From NCBI GenBank assembly GCA_947565265.1, contig CANOFK010000039.1, positions 1 through 8,053 of the forward strand: DNA of 8,053 bases, written 5' to 3'. Below, piece by piece: positions 1-6,671 of this stretch. The translations under genes and the position numbers were made by a program. The first letter of the stretch is position 1, and every line of letters starts with the position of its first letter. This DNA is from an uncultured Clostridia bacterium. GTDB taxonomy: Bacteria; Bacillota; Clostridia; Oscillospirales; Acutalibacteraceae. The notes beneath the pieces were generated by a model. The model made no database searches, was not told the DNA's origin, and saw only the letters and a program-made list of their open reading frames with translations.

Positions 1-1140
1 GAGGAGATGCTTGAGGAATCGCTCAAGAGCATGAATACAGACGAAAAGGTACATGGCGTAGTGGTTGGCATCTCCCCTACGGAGGTCTATGTAGATGTAG
101 GCCGCAAGCAGGCAGGTTTCATCCCCGCCGCTGAACTTTCCAACGACCCCTCTGTAAAGCCGGAGGACGTGGTGAAGATCGGCGACGAGATGGAATTGCT
201 GATCATGAAAACCAACGACCAGGAGGGCACCATCATGCTCTCCAAGCGCCGGGTAGATGCCATGCGGGGCTGGGACGACATCCAGGCCGCGCTGGACAGC
301 AACGAGGTTTTGGAAGGCAAGGTTATTGAGGTGGTCAAGGGTGGCGTTATCGTGCTGAAGGACGCCATGCGCATTTTCGTGCCTGCCTCCCAGGCCACAG
401 CCAACCGGGGGGACGACCTCCAGGCTTTGCAGGGCCAGGAGGTGCGGTTCCGCATTATTGAGGTGAACCGCCAGCGCCGCCGGGCCGTGGGCTCTATCCG
501 CAGCGTGCTGCGCGAGGAGCGCAAGGCAGCCCAGGCCAAGTTCTGGGAGCAGGTGGAGGAAGGCCAGAACTACACCGGCAAGGTGAAGTCTTTGACCAAC
601 TTCGGCGCCTTTGTGGACTTGGGCGGCGTGGACGGCATGGTCCATATCTCCGAACTGAGCTGGAACCGGGTAAAGCACCCCAGCGAGGTGGTGAAGGTGG
701 GCGATACCGTAGACGTGTACGTAAAGGGCCTGGACCGGGAAAACGAGAAAATCTCCCTGGGCTACAAGCGGCCGGAGGATAACCCCTGGGTCAAGCTGGA
801 GCGGGAGTTCCCTGTGGGCACGGTGTGCGAGGCCAAGATCGTGGGCATGACGGCCTTTGGCGCCTTTGCCAGCGTGATCCCCGGTATCGACGGCCTGGTG
901 CATATCTCCCAGATTGCCGACCACCGTATCGACAAGCCCCAGGACGTGCTGAAGGTGGGCGATATGGTGAAGGTCAAGATCACCGACGTGGACCTGGAGC
1001 GCCACCGGGTGTCCCTGTCCATCCGCGCGGTGCTGGAGGACGAGCAGGCCGCGGCGGACGAGGCGGCGGAAGAGGCCCCGGAGGATGCGGTGGTGTTCAG
1101 CACCGAGGACGCGGACGCTATGGAAGAGATGCCCTTCTAA
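1..1140 (+). CDS. rpsA: Ribosomal protein S1 (four S1 domains), 5' end outside window
   Basis: S1-domain RNA-binding protein that helps the 30S subunit bind and unfold mRNA. Counting from the ATG at 7, four S1 (OB-fold) repeats lie at about residues 14-82, 101-168, 187-255 and 270-342. Repeats 3 and 4 carry the canonical NFGAFVDL...GMVHISELS and AFGAFASV...GLVHISQIA cores; repeat 2 is more diverged. An acidic tail (residues 345-377) ends at TAA. The reading frame stays open to base 1. GAGGAG directly abuts the ATG at 7, leaving no spacer for a usable ribosome binding site, and the EEMLEES stretch resembles an internal segment of longer relatives. I therefore treat the 5' end as missing. In many Clostridia this S1 is fused behind IspH (hydroxymethylbutenyl diphosphate reductase); whether that holds here cannot be seen. 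S1 identity is near certain, the true start is not. Confidence 0.93.
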   Translation, partial: EEMLEESLKSMNTDEKVHGVVVGISPTEVYVDVGRKQAGFIPAAELSNDPSVKPEDVVKIGDEMELLIMKTNDQEGTIMLSKRRVDAMRGWDDIQAALDSNEVLEGKVIEVVKGGVIVLKDAMRIFVPASQATANRGDDLQALQGQEVRFRIIEVNRQRRRAVGSIRSVLREERKAAQAKFWEQVEEGQNYTGKVKSLTNFGAFVDLGGVDGMVHISELSWNRVKHPSEVVKVGDTVDVYVKGLDRENEKISLGYKRPEDNPWVKLEREFPVGTVCEAKIVGMTAFGAFASVIPGIDGLVHISQIADHRIDKPQDVLKVGDMVKVKITDVDLERHRVSLSIRAVLEDEQAAADEAAEEAPEDAVVFSTEDADAMEEMPF

Positions 1141-1207
1141 AAGGCATTGCCCTGTAGCAATTTCAGAAAAAAGCACGGGCCTGTGCCCTGGCGCCGGGCG
1201 GCATATA

Positions 1208-1229
1208 GCGCCCCAAAGCGTTTGGGCGC
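1208..1229 (+). other. GC-rich hairpin in the rpsA-secDF gap
   Basis: Arms GCGC-CCCAAA and TTTGGGCGC pair around a GCG loop, with one bulged C in the left arm: nine pairs in all. No T run follows, so it is not a canonical terminator. It may protect the 3' end of the S1 mRNA or be part of a structured leader. No known RNA family is recognised. Confidence 0.35.
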
Positions 1230-1256
1230 GCCGGCCCTTTCCCTAAAAAGGCTTTG

Positions 1257-1281
1257 CTACTTCGCCCCCTGGTGTAAGTAG
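1257..1281 (+). other. Small hairpin CTACTT/AAGTAG
   Basis: A six-base-pair perfect inverted repeat (1257-1262 with 1276-1281) encloses a 13-base C-rich loop. It sits between the GC-rich hairpin upstream and the terminator downstream. Short stems like this arise by chance, so it is listed as structure only. Confidence 0.25.
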
Positions 1282-1309
1282 GCCGCCCCCAGCAGCAAAC
1301 TGAAGATAC

Positions 1310-1340
1310 AGACAGGGTAGTTTTTGCTGCCCTGTTTTGT
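1310..1340 (+). terminator. Rho-independent-type terminator upstream of secDF
   Basis: ACAGGGTAG (1312-1320) pairs with CTGCCCTGT (1327-1335), including one U-G pair, around the loop TTTTTG. A short T run (1335-1338) and TGTATGT follow. The stem can extend by two weaker outer pairs. It is placed to end transcription from rpsA before secDF. The T run is short, so it may leak. The left arm and part of the right arm can also be captured by an alternative pairing with 1292-1301 (see findings). Confidence 0.55.
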
Positions 1341-1363
1341 ATGTACAGGGCTGTGTGTATAAA
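1337..1363 (+). promoter_or_regulatory. Possible secDF promoter (weak)
   Basis: TTGTAT (1337-1342) and TATAAA (1358-1363) resemble sigma-A -35 and -10 boxes, but the spacer is 15 bases, two short of optimal. The position is sensible: just after the terminator and about 60 bases before the secDF start codon. The match is modest. Confidence 0.3.
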
Positions 1364-1410
1364 AGTTTTGTTTCTGCCTGTGGATTTTTTAACAGTTTTG
1401 GGCAGGAAAC

Positions 1411-1415
1411 GGAGG
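1411..1415 (+). promoter_or_regulatory. Ribosome binding site that fixes the secDF start
   Basis: GGAGG lies nine bases before the ATG at 1425. The frame is open further upstream to an ATG at 1341, but that start has no Shine-Dalgarno sequence and would sit in the terminator/promoter region. It would also add 28 residues ahead of the natural MRRGKK membrane-anchor N-terminus. The 1425 start is therefore preferred. Confidence 0.8.
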
Positions 1416-1424
1416 AATATCAAC

Positions 1425-3770
1425 ATGAGACGAGGAAAGAAACCTGTATTTTTCGTGGTGCTGCTTTTGATAGCCGCCCTGGTGTACACGTCGCTGTTCG
1501 GCGTGTATGGGCAAAACGGCGATTTCAAGGTCACGTACCTGAAGGGCGCCGGCGATATCCGCTGGGGCATTGACATCCGGGGCGGCGTGGAGGCTACCTT
1601 CAGCCCTGCCGGGGGCGTGGCCGCCACGGCCGGTGAACTGGAAAGCGCCAAGCAGATCATCGAAACCCGCATGGTGGCCCAGAACATCACCGACTACGAA
1701 CTGTACACCGACGAGGCCAACAACCGCATCATCGTGCGTTTCCCCTGGAAAAGCGACGAAACGGATTTTGACCCGGAGAAGGCCATTAACGAGCTCTCCG
1801 CCACGGCCATGCTGACCTTCCGGGAGGGGGGCCAGTACGAAACCGTCGACTATGACGAGAACGGCCGGGAGATCTACAAGACCCCTGCCGGCACCACCGC
1901 CGACACCGTTATCCTGGAGGGTGCGGACGTGGTAAGCGCCCAGGCCGGCGTGCAGCAGAACCCGGAAACCGGCGCGACCCAGTATGTGGTGTCGTTGGAG
2001 TTTAGCGAGGCGGGCAAAGAGAAGTTCGCCGAGGCCACAGGCCGGCTGGTGGGCCAGACCATCTCCATCTGGATGGACGATGTGCGGCTCTCCGCGCCCA
2101 CGGTCAATTCCGTTATCAGCGACGGCAAGTGCATTATCGAGGGCAACTTTACCAGCGAAGGCGCCACCACCCTGGCCGCCCAGATACAGGCCGGCGCCCT
2201 GCCTTTTGCCCTGGAAACCTCCAACTTCAACTCCCTAGCCCCCACTTTGGGCAGCCAGGCCCTGGACGCTATGCTGCTGGCAGGCGCCATCGCCTTTGCG
2301 GTCATCGCCGTGCTGATGGTGGTCTGTTTCCGCCTGCCGGGCGTGGTGGCGGTCATCTCCCTGGCAGGGCAGATGGGCATCTGCTTTGCGGCCGTGTCCG
2401 GGTTCTTCCCCAACATGAACTCCTTCACCATGACCCTGCCGGGCATCGCGGGCCTGATCCTCTCCATCGGTATCGGCGTGGATGCCAACGTAATCACCGC
2501 CGCCCGGGTGCGGGAGGAACTGAACACCGGCAAAACCCTGGACGGGGCTTTGCAGAAGGGTTTCCAAAGCAGTTTCTGGGCCATTTTTGACGGCAACATC
2601 ACCACGGCCATTGTGGCCATTATGCTGATGATGGTCTTTGGCCCCAGCAATATCCTCTCCATGATCTTCGGCCAGTCCACCACAGGCTCCATCTTCTCCT
2701 TCGGTTTTACCCTGCTGGTGGGCATCATTGCCAACTTTGTCATGGGCGTGTTCGCCACACGGGTCATGACCCTCTCCCTGGCCGCCTTTAAGCCCCTGCG
2801 GAACCGCTGGCTGTTTGGTGGCAGCAAAGAGGGCCAGCCGGCGCGGCAGCCCAAGGCGCTTCGGTTCTTCCAAAGCCGCAAGACCTACTTTGCCATCTCC
2901 GCGGTGATCATTGTGGTAGGGCTGGCCGCCAGCCTGGTGATGGGCCCCAAGCTGGACATCCAGTTTGCCGGCGGCGCCATGATCCGCTATGCCGTAGACG
3001 GCACCGAGGTGGCCGGGGACGAGATCCGCAATGTGATCTCCAGTGAACTGGGGATGGACAGCGCCGTGTCCCTCAATAAGGATATGAGCACCGGCAAGGA
3101 CCAGGTTACCATCTCCTTTGCGGGCAACAAGAGCCTGACCCCCGACGAGCAGGCAAAGGTGGCGGACACCCTCAGCAATGCCTTTGACCAGGCCAACTTC
3201 ACCCTGCTGGAGTCCAACTCCGTAGACGCCACCATGGGCGCCAAGTTCTTCCAGAAATGTATGGTGTGCTTTGTGCTCACGGCCATTTTGCTGCTGGTGT
3301 ATATCGCCCTGCGGTTTAAGAAGATCGGCGGCCTGTCCGCCGGCATGACCGCCATTGTGGCGCTGCTCCACGACGTAGTGATCGCCTTCTGCGTGTTTGT
3401 GGTATTCGGTATGCCCATCAATGACATTTTCATCGCCGTTGTGCTCACCCTGCTGGGCTACTCCCTGAACAGCACCATCGTCATCTACGACCGGGTGCGG
3501 GAGAACAAGCGCAAAAACGGCCCCCGGGCAGAGTTTACCGCCACCATGGACGAGAGCCTGAACCAGACCCTGGGCCGCACCCTGCTCACCTCGTTGACCA
3601 CCTTCCTGGCGCTGGTGGTGGTGCTGGCCGTGGCGGGTATGTTCTCCATCAGCACGGTGGTGTCCTTCTCCCTGCCCATGATGGTGGGCGTGGCCGCGGG
3701 CTGTTTCTCCTCCCAGTTCATCGCCCCCAACCTGTTTGCCATGTGGCAGATAAAAAAGGCGCAGAAATAA
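1425..3770 (+). CDS. secDF: SecDF protein-export accessory subunit (SecD-SecF fusion)
   Basis: Single-chain SecD-SecF of 781 residues, an RND-type membrane protein. By family knowledge it uses the proton or sodium gradient to pull secreted proteins through SecYEG. The SecD half (about 1-450) has a first membrane helix at 8-28 after a basic start. Next comes a large extracytoplasmic domain opening with the family motif GIDIRGG (48-54) and containing LEFSEAGKEKF (191-201). Five helices follow, including GIGVDANV (349-356). The SecF half has a helix at about 487-506, LDIQFAGG (510-517), a smaller external domain, and five more helices with LLHD (647-650) and STIVIYDRVREN (683-694). D353, D650 and R690/R692 sit where the conserved charged residues of the ion pathway are expected. 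Fused SecDF is known in Bacillus; many other bacteria split it. No interruption or frameshift is seen. Terminators flank it, so it is probably monocistronic. Confidence 0.97.
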   Translation: MRRGKKPVFFVVLLLIAALVYTSLFGVYGQNGDFKVTYLKGAGDIRWGIDIRGGVEATFSPAGGVAATAGELESAKQIIETRMVAQNITDYELYTDEANNRIIVRFPWKSDETDFDPEKAINELSATAMLTFREGGQYETVDYDENGREIYKTPAGTTADTVILEGADVVSAQAGVQQNPETGATQYVVSLEFSEAGKEKFAEATGRLVGQTISIWMDDVRLSAPTVNSVISDGKCIIEGNFTSEGATTLAAQIQAGALPFALETSNFNSLAPTLGSQALDAMLLAGAIAFAVIAVLMVVCFRLPGVVAVISLAGQMGICFAAVSGFFPNMNSFTMTLPGIAGLILSIGIGVDANVITAARVREELNTGKTLDGALQKGFQSSFWAIFDGNITTAIVAIMLMMVFGPSNILSMIFGQSTTGSIFSFGFTLLVGIIANFVMGVFATRVMTLSLAAFKPLRNRWLFGGSKEGQPARQPKALRFFQSRKTYFAISAVIIVVGLAASLVMGPKLDIQFAGGAMIRYAVDGTEVAGDEIRNVISSELGMDSAVSLNKDMSTGKDQVTISFAGNKSLTPDEQAKVADTLSNAFDQANFTLLESNSVDATMGAKFFQKCMVCFVLTAILLLVYIALRFKKIGGLSAGMTAIVALLHDVVIAFCVFVVFGMPINDIFIAVVLTLLGYSLNSTIVIYDRVRENKRKNGPRAEFTATMDESLNQTLGRTLLTSLTTFLALVVVLAVAGMFSISTVVSFSLPMMVGVAAGCFSSQFIAPNLFAMWQIKKAQK

Positions 3771-3784
3771 CCCAATAAATAGAT

Positions 3785-3828
3785 AAAACAATGCCGTGGG
3801 GGCCTGGCCCCTGCGGCATTCCTGTTTT
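3785..3828 (+). terminator. Terminator hairpin after secDF
   Basis: A 14-pair stem starts 19 bases after the secDF stop. AATGCCG (3790-3796) pairs with CGGCATT (3814-3820), and the inner GGGGC/GCCCC-type pairs close a three-base loop, with two G-U pairs. The flanking AAAACA on the left and TGTTTT on the right are complementary, giving T runs in both directions. This is a convincing factor-independent terminator, slightly weakened by CCTG before the T run. Confidence 0.75.
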
Positions 3829-3896
3829 GACAGATTTCCGGTATAGGTAGGCCCATAAAAACACCCCAAAGGCAACCGGGAAAGGAAGGATAAGCA

Positions 3897-4838
3897 ATGG
3901 ACGGCAAAACATCACAGGCACAAATACTACAGCACTATTTGCAAACCAGCGTTTACACCTACGCAGGGGCCTACCGGCAGTTCCTGCAATCCCTGCCGGA
4001 GGATATCCCCCAAACCGGCAGGCTGGTGTGCGGGCAGATCACCCACCCCACGCTGCTGTATACAGCGCCCTCCGCCTATTTGGAGGAAACATACTTCGGG
4101 AAGTTCTCCGCCTACCCCCAACACCGTTTTAAAAACGAGGACGAGTTGTACATAACGGCCGTGGCCATGATCGCCGGAATATTGCGCCTGGATGAGCGGG
4201 GCTTTACCGAGGGCCGGGACGTAACCAAGCGCATTACGGTGTCTTGCCGCCAGGCCGCGGTGCTGTTTAGCGCCATTTTAAAGGCCAAGGGCATACCCTG
4301 CCGGTGCAGGGCCGGGTTTATGGATTTTGGCAATCAGGGGGCAAGCTACACAGAGCACTGGGTGAATGAGTACTGGAGCCGGCCGGAGGGCAGGTGGGTC
4401 CTGGTGGACGCGGACGGGTACTATGAATATGAGGGGCGTTTCGGGTACAGCCAGTTCGACCTGCCCCGGCGCAAGTTCCTGCCAGCCGCACAGGCGTGGC
4501 TGGCGCTAAGGCGCGGCACACTGGATAAGCAACTGGATCTGTTTGGCAGCAGCCTGCCCACCGGGGTCTGCGAATACCTGTTTATGGATTTTCACGCGCT
4601 GATGAACAACGAGATCTTTTACTCCTACCAGCCGCCCTGCCTGCGCCACGGGATAGAGAGGCTGGGGGAGCCTCTGCTGCAAAAGTTGGACCGCTTGGCA
4701 ACATGGATGCTGGAGCCGGATGAAAATTTTGACAAAATTGCCGCGGCCTGGCAGAACGACGAGGCGCTGTATATCCTCACCAATAACACGCAAAATATCC
4801 ATGAAGATTGCTTTTCGGGCGCGCAAAAGATAGAGTGA
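3897..4838 (+). CDS. Transglutaminase-like (papain-fold) protein, substrate unknown
   Basis: Protein of 313 residues with a transglutaminase-like core at about 110-175. The triad expected for this superfamily is visible: Cys117 in VSCRQAAVLFSAILKAKGIP, His154 in TEHWVNEYW and Asp171 in WVLVDADGYY. In known relatives this Cys-His-Asp set supports peptide or amide cleavage, or cross-linking, but the substrate here cannot be inferred. GIPCRCRAGF (132-141) is the typical strand following the catalytic helix. The remaining about 140 C-terminal residues and the first about 85 match nothing I recognise. There is no signal peptide or membrane helix, so it should be cytosolic. The start at 3897 has AAGGAAGG seven bases upstream. 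It sits alone between terminator-like structures, so context gives no partner. The fold call is good, the function open. Confidence 0.82.
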   Translation: MDGKTSQAQILQHYLQTSVYTYAGAYRQFLQSLPEDIPQTGRLVCGQITHPTLLYTAPSAYLEETYFGKFSAYPQHRFKNEDELYITAVAMIAGILRLDERGFTEGRDVTKRITVSCRQAAVLFSAILKAKGIPCRCRAGFMDFGNQGASYTEHWVNEYWSRPEGRWVLVDADGYYEYEGRFGYSQFDLPRRKFLPAAQAWLALRRGTLDKQLDLFGSSLPTGVCEYLFMDFHALMNNEIFYSYQPPCLRHGIERLGEPLLQKLDRLATWMLEPDENFDKIAAAWQNDEALYILTNNTQNIHEDCFSGAQKIE

Positions 4839-4869
4839 GCACAGCGCCGCGCCCAAAAGCGTAAACAGG

Positions 4870-4904
4870 CCCCAAACGTTTTCCCCCGGCTGGGGAAGTT
4901 GGGG
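4870..4904 (+). other. Two-part stem-loop downstream of the transglutaminase gene
   Basis: An inner stem TTCCCC/GGGGAA (4881-4886 with 4892-4897) closes a five-base loop. Outside it, CCCCAA-C (4870-4877, one bulged A) pairs with GTTGGGG (4898-4904), giving about 13 pairs. It starts 32 bases after the stop codon. No T run follows, so it is a weak terminator at best and may instead be an mRNA 3'-end structure. Confidence 0.4.
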
Positions 4905-4988
4905 GAATCAGGGAGAATAAGCGGGAAATGGTAATTTCATGCCAGGCATAGTTTGGGGCGGGCGGCGCAAACTAGCACAGAGGGGCAT

Positions 4989-5011
4989 GGGCTGCCTGAT
5001 AGGGGCAGCCC
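4989..5011 (+). other. Hairpin in the DUF378 leader
   Basis: GGGCTGCC (4989-4996) and GGCAGCCC (5004-5011) form a perfect eight-pair stem with a seven-base loop. It ends 19 bases before the GAGGG ribosome binding site of the DUF378 gene. It is too far from the start codon to hide the binding site directly. It may be leader structure or chance in GC-rich DNA. Confidence 0.35.
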
Positions 5012-5030
5012 CGAAAACCGCCCTGAGAAA

Positions 5031-5035
5031 GAGGG
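5031..5035 (+). promoter_or_regulatory. Ribosome binding site that fixes the DUF378 start
   Basis: GAGGG lies seven bases before the ATG at 5043. The same frame is open back to 4953, but the extra 30 residues are polar and unlike the family, and that region contains the leader hairpin. The short start is therefore used. Confidence 0.75.
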
Positions 5036-5042
5036 GAAAGGT

Positions 5043-5270
5043 ATGAACATCATTGACAGGATCGCATTGGCGCTGACGGTGATCGGCGGCGTGAACTGGG
5101 GCCTGGTGGGCGTGTTCCGCTTTGACCTGATAGCCTGGATTTGCGGCGGCCAGACCGGCGTTGTGTCGCGGATCATCTACACGCTGGTAGGTATCTCCGC
5201 ACTGTGGTGCCTGGCCCTGCTCTTCCGCGATTGGGACAACGAGCGGGAAACGGCCAGCGTAGTGCACTAA
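5043..5270 (+). CDS. DUF378 family small membrane protein
   Basis: A 75-residue protein that matches my memory of the DUF378 family, in which proteins are about 70-80 residues with two membrane helices and no known function. Helix 1 spans about residues 7-25 with the family signature GGVNWGLVGVFRFDL (15-29). Helix 2 spans about 42-62 (SRIIYTLVGISALWCLALLF). A short charged tail, RDWDNERE, follows. There is no signal peptide, and the N-terminus is too short to be a separate domain. It follows the transglutaminase gene by 204 bases with hairpins between, so a shared transcript is uncertain. The gene converges on the hydrolase gene, and the two share one terminator. Family assignment is confident; role unknown. 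Confidence 0.85.
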   Translation: MNIIDRIALALTVIGGVNWGLVGVFRFDLIAWICGGQTGVVSRIIYTLVGISALWCLALLFRDWDNERETASVVH

Positions 5271-5352
5271 AGGCGTTTCCGGCAGCCGGTTTCCGTTTAA
5301 AAGAAACCGCAGGCCCTAGGGACGTGTATACCGCCGCAAACATGGCGGTAAA

Positions 5353-5393
5353 AGATAGCGGCTGGCCATCCGTAGGCCAGCCGTTGTCTTTTT
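5353..5393. terminator. Bidirectional terminator between convergent genes
   Basis: AGATAGCGGCTGGCC (5353-5367) pairs along its full 15 bases with GGCCAGCCGTTGTCT (5375-5389), allowing two G-U pairs, around the loop ATCCGTA. A five-base T run (5389-5393) follows on the plus strand, and four A's precede the stem (T's on the minus strand). It can therefore end both the DUF378 transcript and the hydrolase transcript arriving from the right. Confidence 0.85.
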
Positions 5394-5422
5394 ATACCGG
5401 AAGTTAGAGCCCTGCCTCCCCC

Positions 5423-6349
5423 TTAAGAGGCGGCCAGCTTATCAGAGAGCCAGCTAAGCAGGTCGGCATAGACGGCCTCCTTACCCTTCTCGTTAAGGAC
5501 TTCGTGGCGCATACCGGGGTATAGCGTAAGGGAAACATCCTGCACACCGGCAGCCTTCAGCATAGCGGCCACCTGCCGGGGGCCTTCGCCGTAGTTGCCC
5601 ACCGGGTCCTGGTCGCCGGCAATCAGCAACACAGGCAGGGTTTTCGGCACCCGCGCCGCCCATTGGGGCGAGGAGATCTCCGTCAGGCCGGTAAACAGGT
5701 CATGGTAGCCCGCGGCGGTAAAGGGGAAATTGCTCAGGGGGTCGGCCTCAAAGGCTTTACACACGCTGTCGTCGGTAGAAAGCCAGGCAGAGCCGTTCAC
5801 CGGGTTCTCAATACGCCGGTTGTACCCGGCGGTAGCCAGGCTGTTCAGCTTTTTGCCAGAGGAGCGGGGGCCCATCAGCCGCATCTGCATGGCGGCCACC
5901 AGCTTGCCGGCCGCTACCCCAGGGTTTTTCCCCATCGTGCCGCAAAGGACACAGCCCGCCAGCGGCCGGCTGTACCGGGCAATATAAGAGCGGGTGAGGA
6001 ACGACCCCATGCTGTGGCCCATAATCAGCAGGGGCAGCCCTGGGTGGGCCTCCACCGCCTGGGCAATCAAAGCGTCTATGTCCTTAACCACGCAGGCCCA
6101 GCCGTCCTGGTCGGCAAAATGGCCCTTAATCTGGGCAGAGCGGCCGTGGCCGGCATGGTCGTTCATGTACACCGCAAAGCCCTTTTCCGCCATGTAACGG
6201 GCAAAGGGGCCGTAGCGGCCGCTGTGCTCCGCCATGCCGTGAACAATCACCAGCAGGGCCTTGGGCGCGGCACACTGCCAGCTACGGGAAAATATCTGCC
6301 CCCATCCACTACTGGCGGGGCGGAACCATTCGTTAACGGTAACACACAT
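5423..6349 (-). CDS. Alpha/beta hydrolase, monoacylglycerol lipase / lysophospholipase type
   Basis: Serine hydrolase of 308 residues from the S33-like Hydrolase_4 group (monoacylglycerol lipases and lysophospholipases). VHGMAEHSGRY (36-46) is the oxyanion-hole segment typical of this subgroup. The nucleophile elbow is GHSMGS, with Ser113. The acid is likely Asp248 in AGDQDPVG (244-251), and the base His282 in GMRHEV. MNDHAGHGRS (62-71) is the usual strand before the elbow helix, and residues about 135-225 form the lid. There is no signal peptide, so it is probably cytosolic, acting on glycerides, lysolipids or other esters; the true substrate is not deducible. The frame is open upstream to 6439, but that extension would translate a palindromic repeat. 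AGGAGG eight bases before 6349 supports the start used here. The gene is transcribed alone from the promoter at 6571-6600. Confidence 0.92.
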   Translation of the reverse strand: MCVTVNEWFRPASSGWGQIFSRSWQCAAPKALLVIVHGMAEHSGRYGPFARYMAEKGFAVYMNDHAGHGRSAQIKGHFADQDGWACVVKDIDALIAQAVEAHPGLPLLIMGHSMGSFLTRSYIARYSRPLAGCVLCGTMGKNPGVAAGKLVAAMQMRLMGPRSSGKKLNSLATAGYNRRIENPVNGSAWLSTDDSVCKAFEADPLSNFPFTAAGYHDLFTGLTEISSPQWAARVPKTLPVLLIAGDQDPVGNYGEGPRQVAAMLKAAGVQDVSLTLYPGMRHEVLNEKGKEAVYADLLSWLSDKLAAS

Positions 6350-6357
6350 AGGGATGA

Positions 6358-6363
6358 CCTCCT
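6358..6363 (-). promoter_or_regulatory. Ribosome binding site that fixes the hydrolase start
   Basis: On the minus strand AGGAGG is followed by eight bases and then the ATG at 6349. It is a perfect Shine-Dalgarno match. It excludes the longer reading frame beginning at 6439, whose N-terminus would be encoded by the repeat at 6394-6454. Confidence 0.85.
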
Positions 6364-6393
6364 GAATCAAAGTTTGGGTTGTGCAGTTTGGTT

Positions 6394-6454
6394 TGCCTCC
6401 GGCGGGCAGGGGAACTTTTTGAAAAAAGTTCCCCTGCACCCTTCCAAAACTTTT
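6394..6454 (-). repeat. 61-bp palindromic intergenic repeat, copy 1
   Basis: Read on the minus strand: a 17-base head AAAAGTTTTGGAAGGGT, a perfect 15-bp stem GCAGGGGAACTTTTT / AAAAAGTTCCCCTGC with TC between the arms, and a 12-base tail CCGCCGGAGGCA. The copy at 6672-6732 has the same total length, the same partition and an identical tail and centre. This copy lies in the untranslated leader of the hydrolase mRNA, between promoter and ribosome binding site. It looks like a REP/MITE-class element; no transposase is present in the window. Confidence 0.8.
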
Positions 6455-6529
6455 AAGCCGTTACCTGCCGCAATGTCGCGCAGGGCTGCTTGCTCGACCA
6501 CCGGCAGGGCAATGGGCCGGGTATGATTA

Positions 6530-6570
6530 TTAATTTTTTTCTTTTTCTTTCTTTTATTCTTTTTAATTAT
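6530..6570. other. Homopyrimidine/homopurine AT-rich tract
   Basis: About 40 bases are almost entirely T with scattered C and A on the plus strand (A with G on the minus strand), very unlike the GC-rich surroundings. It lies immediately downstream of the minus-strand -10 box, so it would be the first transcribed stretch of the hydrolase leader. No convincing short ORF is seen in it. It could ease promoter melting or affect transcript stability. Confidence 0.5.
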
Positions 6571-6600
6571 AGTATACGCTAAATTTGCTGATATTGGCAA
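6571..6600 (-). promoter_or_regulatory. Sigma-A type promoter for the hydrolase gene
   Basis: On the minus strand TTGCCA (6600-6595) and TATACT (6576-6571) are separated by 18 bases, close to consensus for both boxes and spacing. A TATAAT overlaps at 6571-6566 but would need a 23-base spacer. Predicted initiation near 6563 gives a leader of about 210 bases containing the A-rich tract and repeat copy 1. No other convincing promoter lies between here and the hydrolase start. Confidence 0.6.
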
Positions 6601-6671
6601 GGTGTTTAAAAACAGTAGGGGAATTTTTGCGCATCGCCAGAGGCCCCCCCGGAACCAGCGTCCGCCCCCGC

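Noticed and set aside
1341..1424. Upstream in-frame extension of secDF, or an arrest-peptide leader like those regulating Sec factors elsewhere
   Set aside because: There is no separate start with a ribosome binding site and no stop before secDF. The segment lies in the terminator/promoter zone.
3827..3860. Perfect TTGACA (3827-3832) as a promoter for the transglutaminase gene
   Set aside because: No acceptable -10 box lies 16-18 bases downstream; CATAAA at 3854 would need a 21-base spacer. It remains possible but unsupported.
2235..3875. 546-codon open frame on the minus strand opposite secDF
   Set aside because: The product is an improbable run of His, Gly and Gln without domain features. 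It mirrors the codon bias of secDF, whose family motifs are intact across the same bases.
6350..6439. N-terminal extension of the hydrolase to 6439
   Set aside because: The extra 30 residues are encoded by the repeat hairpin. A perfect AGGAGG sits before the internal ATG at 6349.
5663..6526. 287-codon plus-strand frame opposite the hydrolase
   Set aside because: It overlaps the well-supported hydrolase, has a His/Gly-rich composition, and runs through the palindromic repeat.
6367..6600. 77-codon lysine-rich minus-strand frame in the intergenic region
   Set aside because: It would start at a TTG that is the -35 box of the promoter. It consists of the A-rich tract plus translated repeat and has no ribosome binding site.
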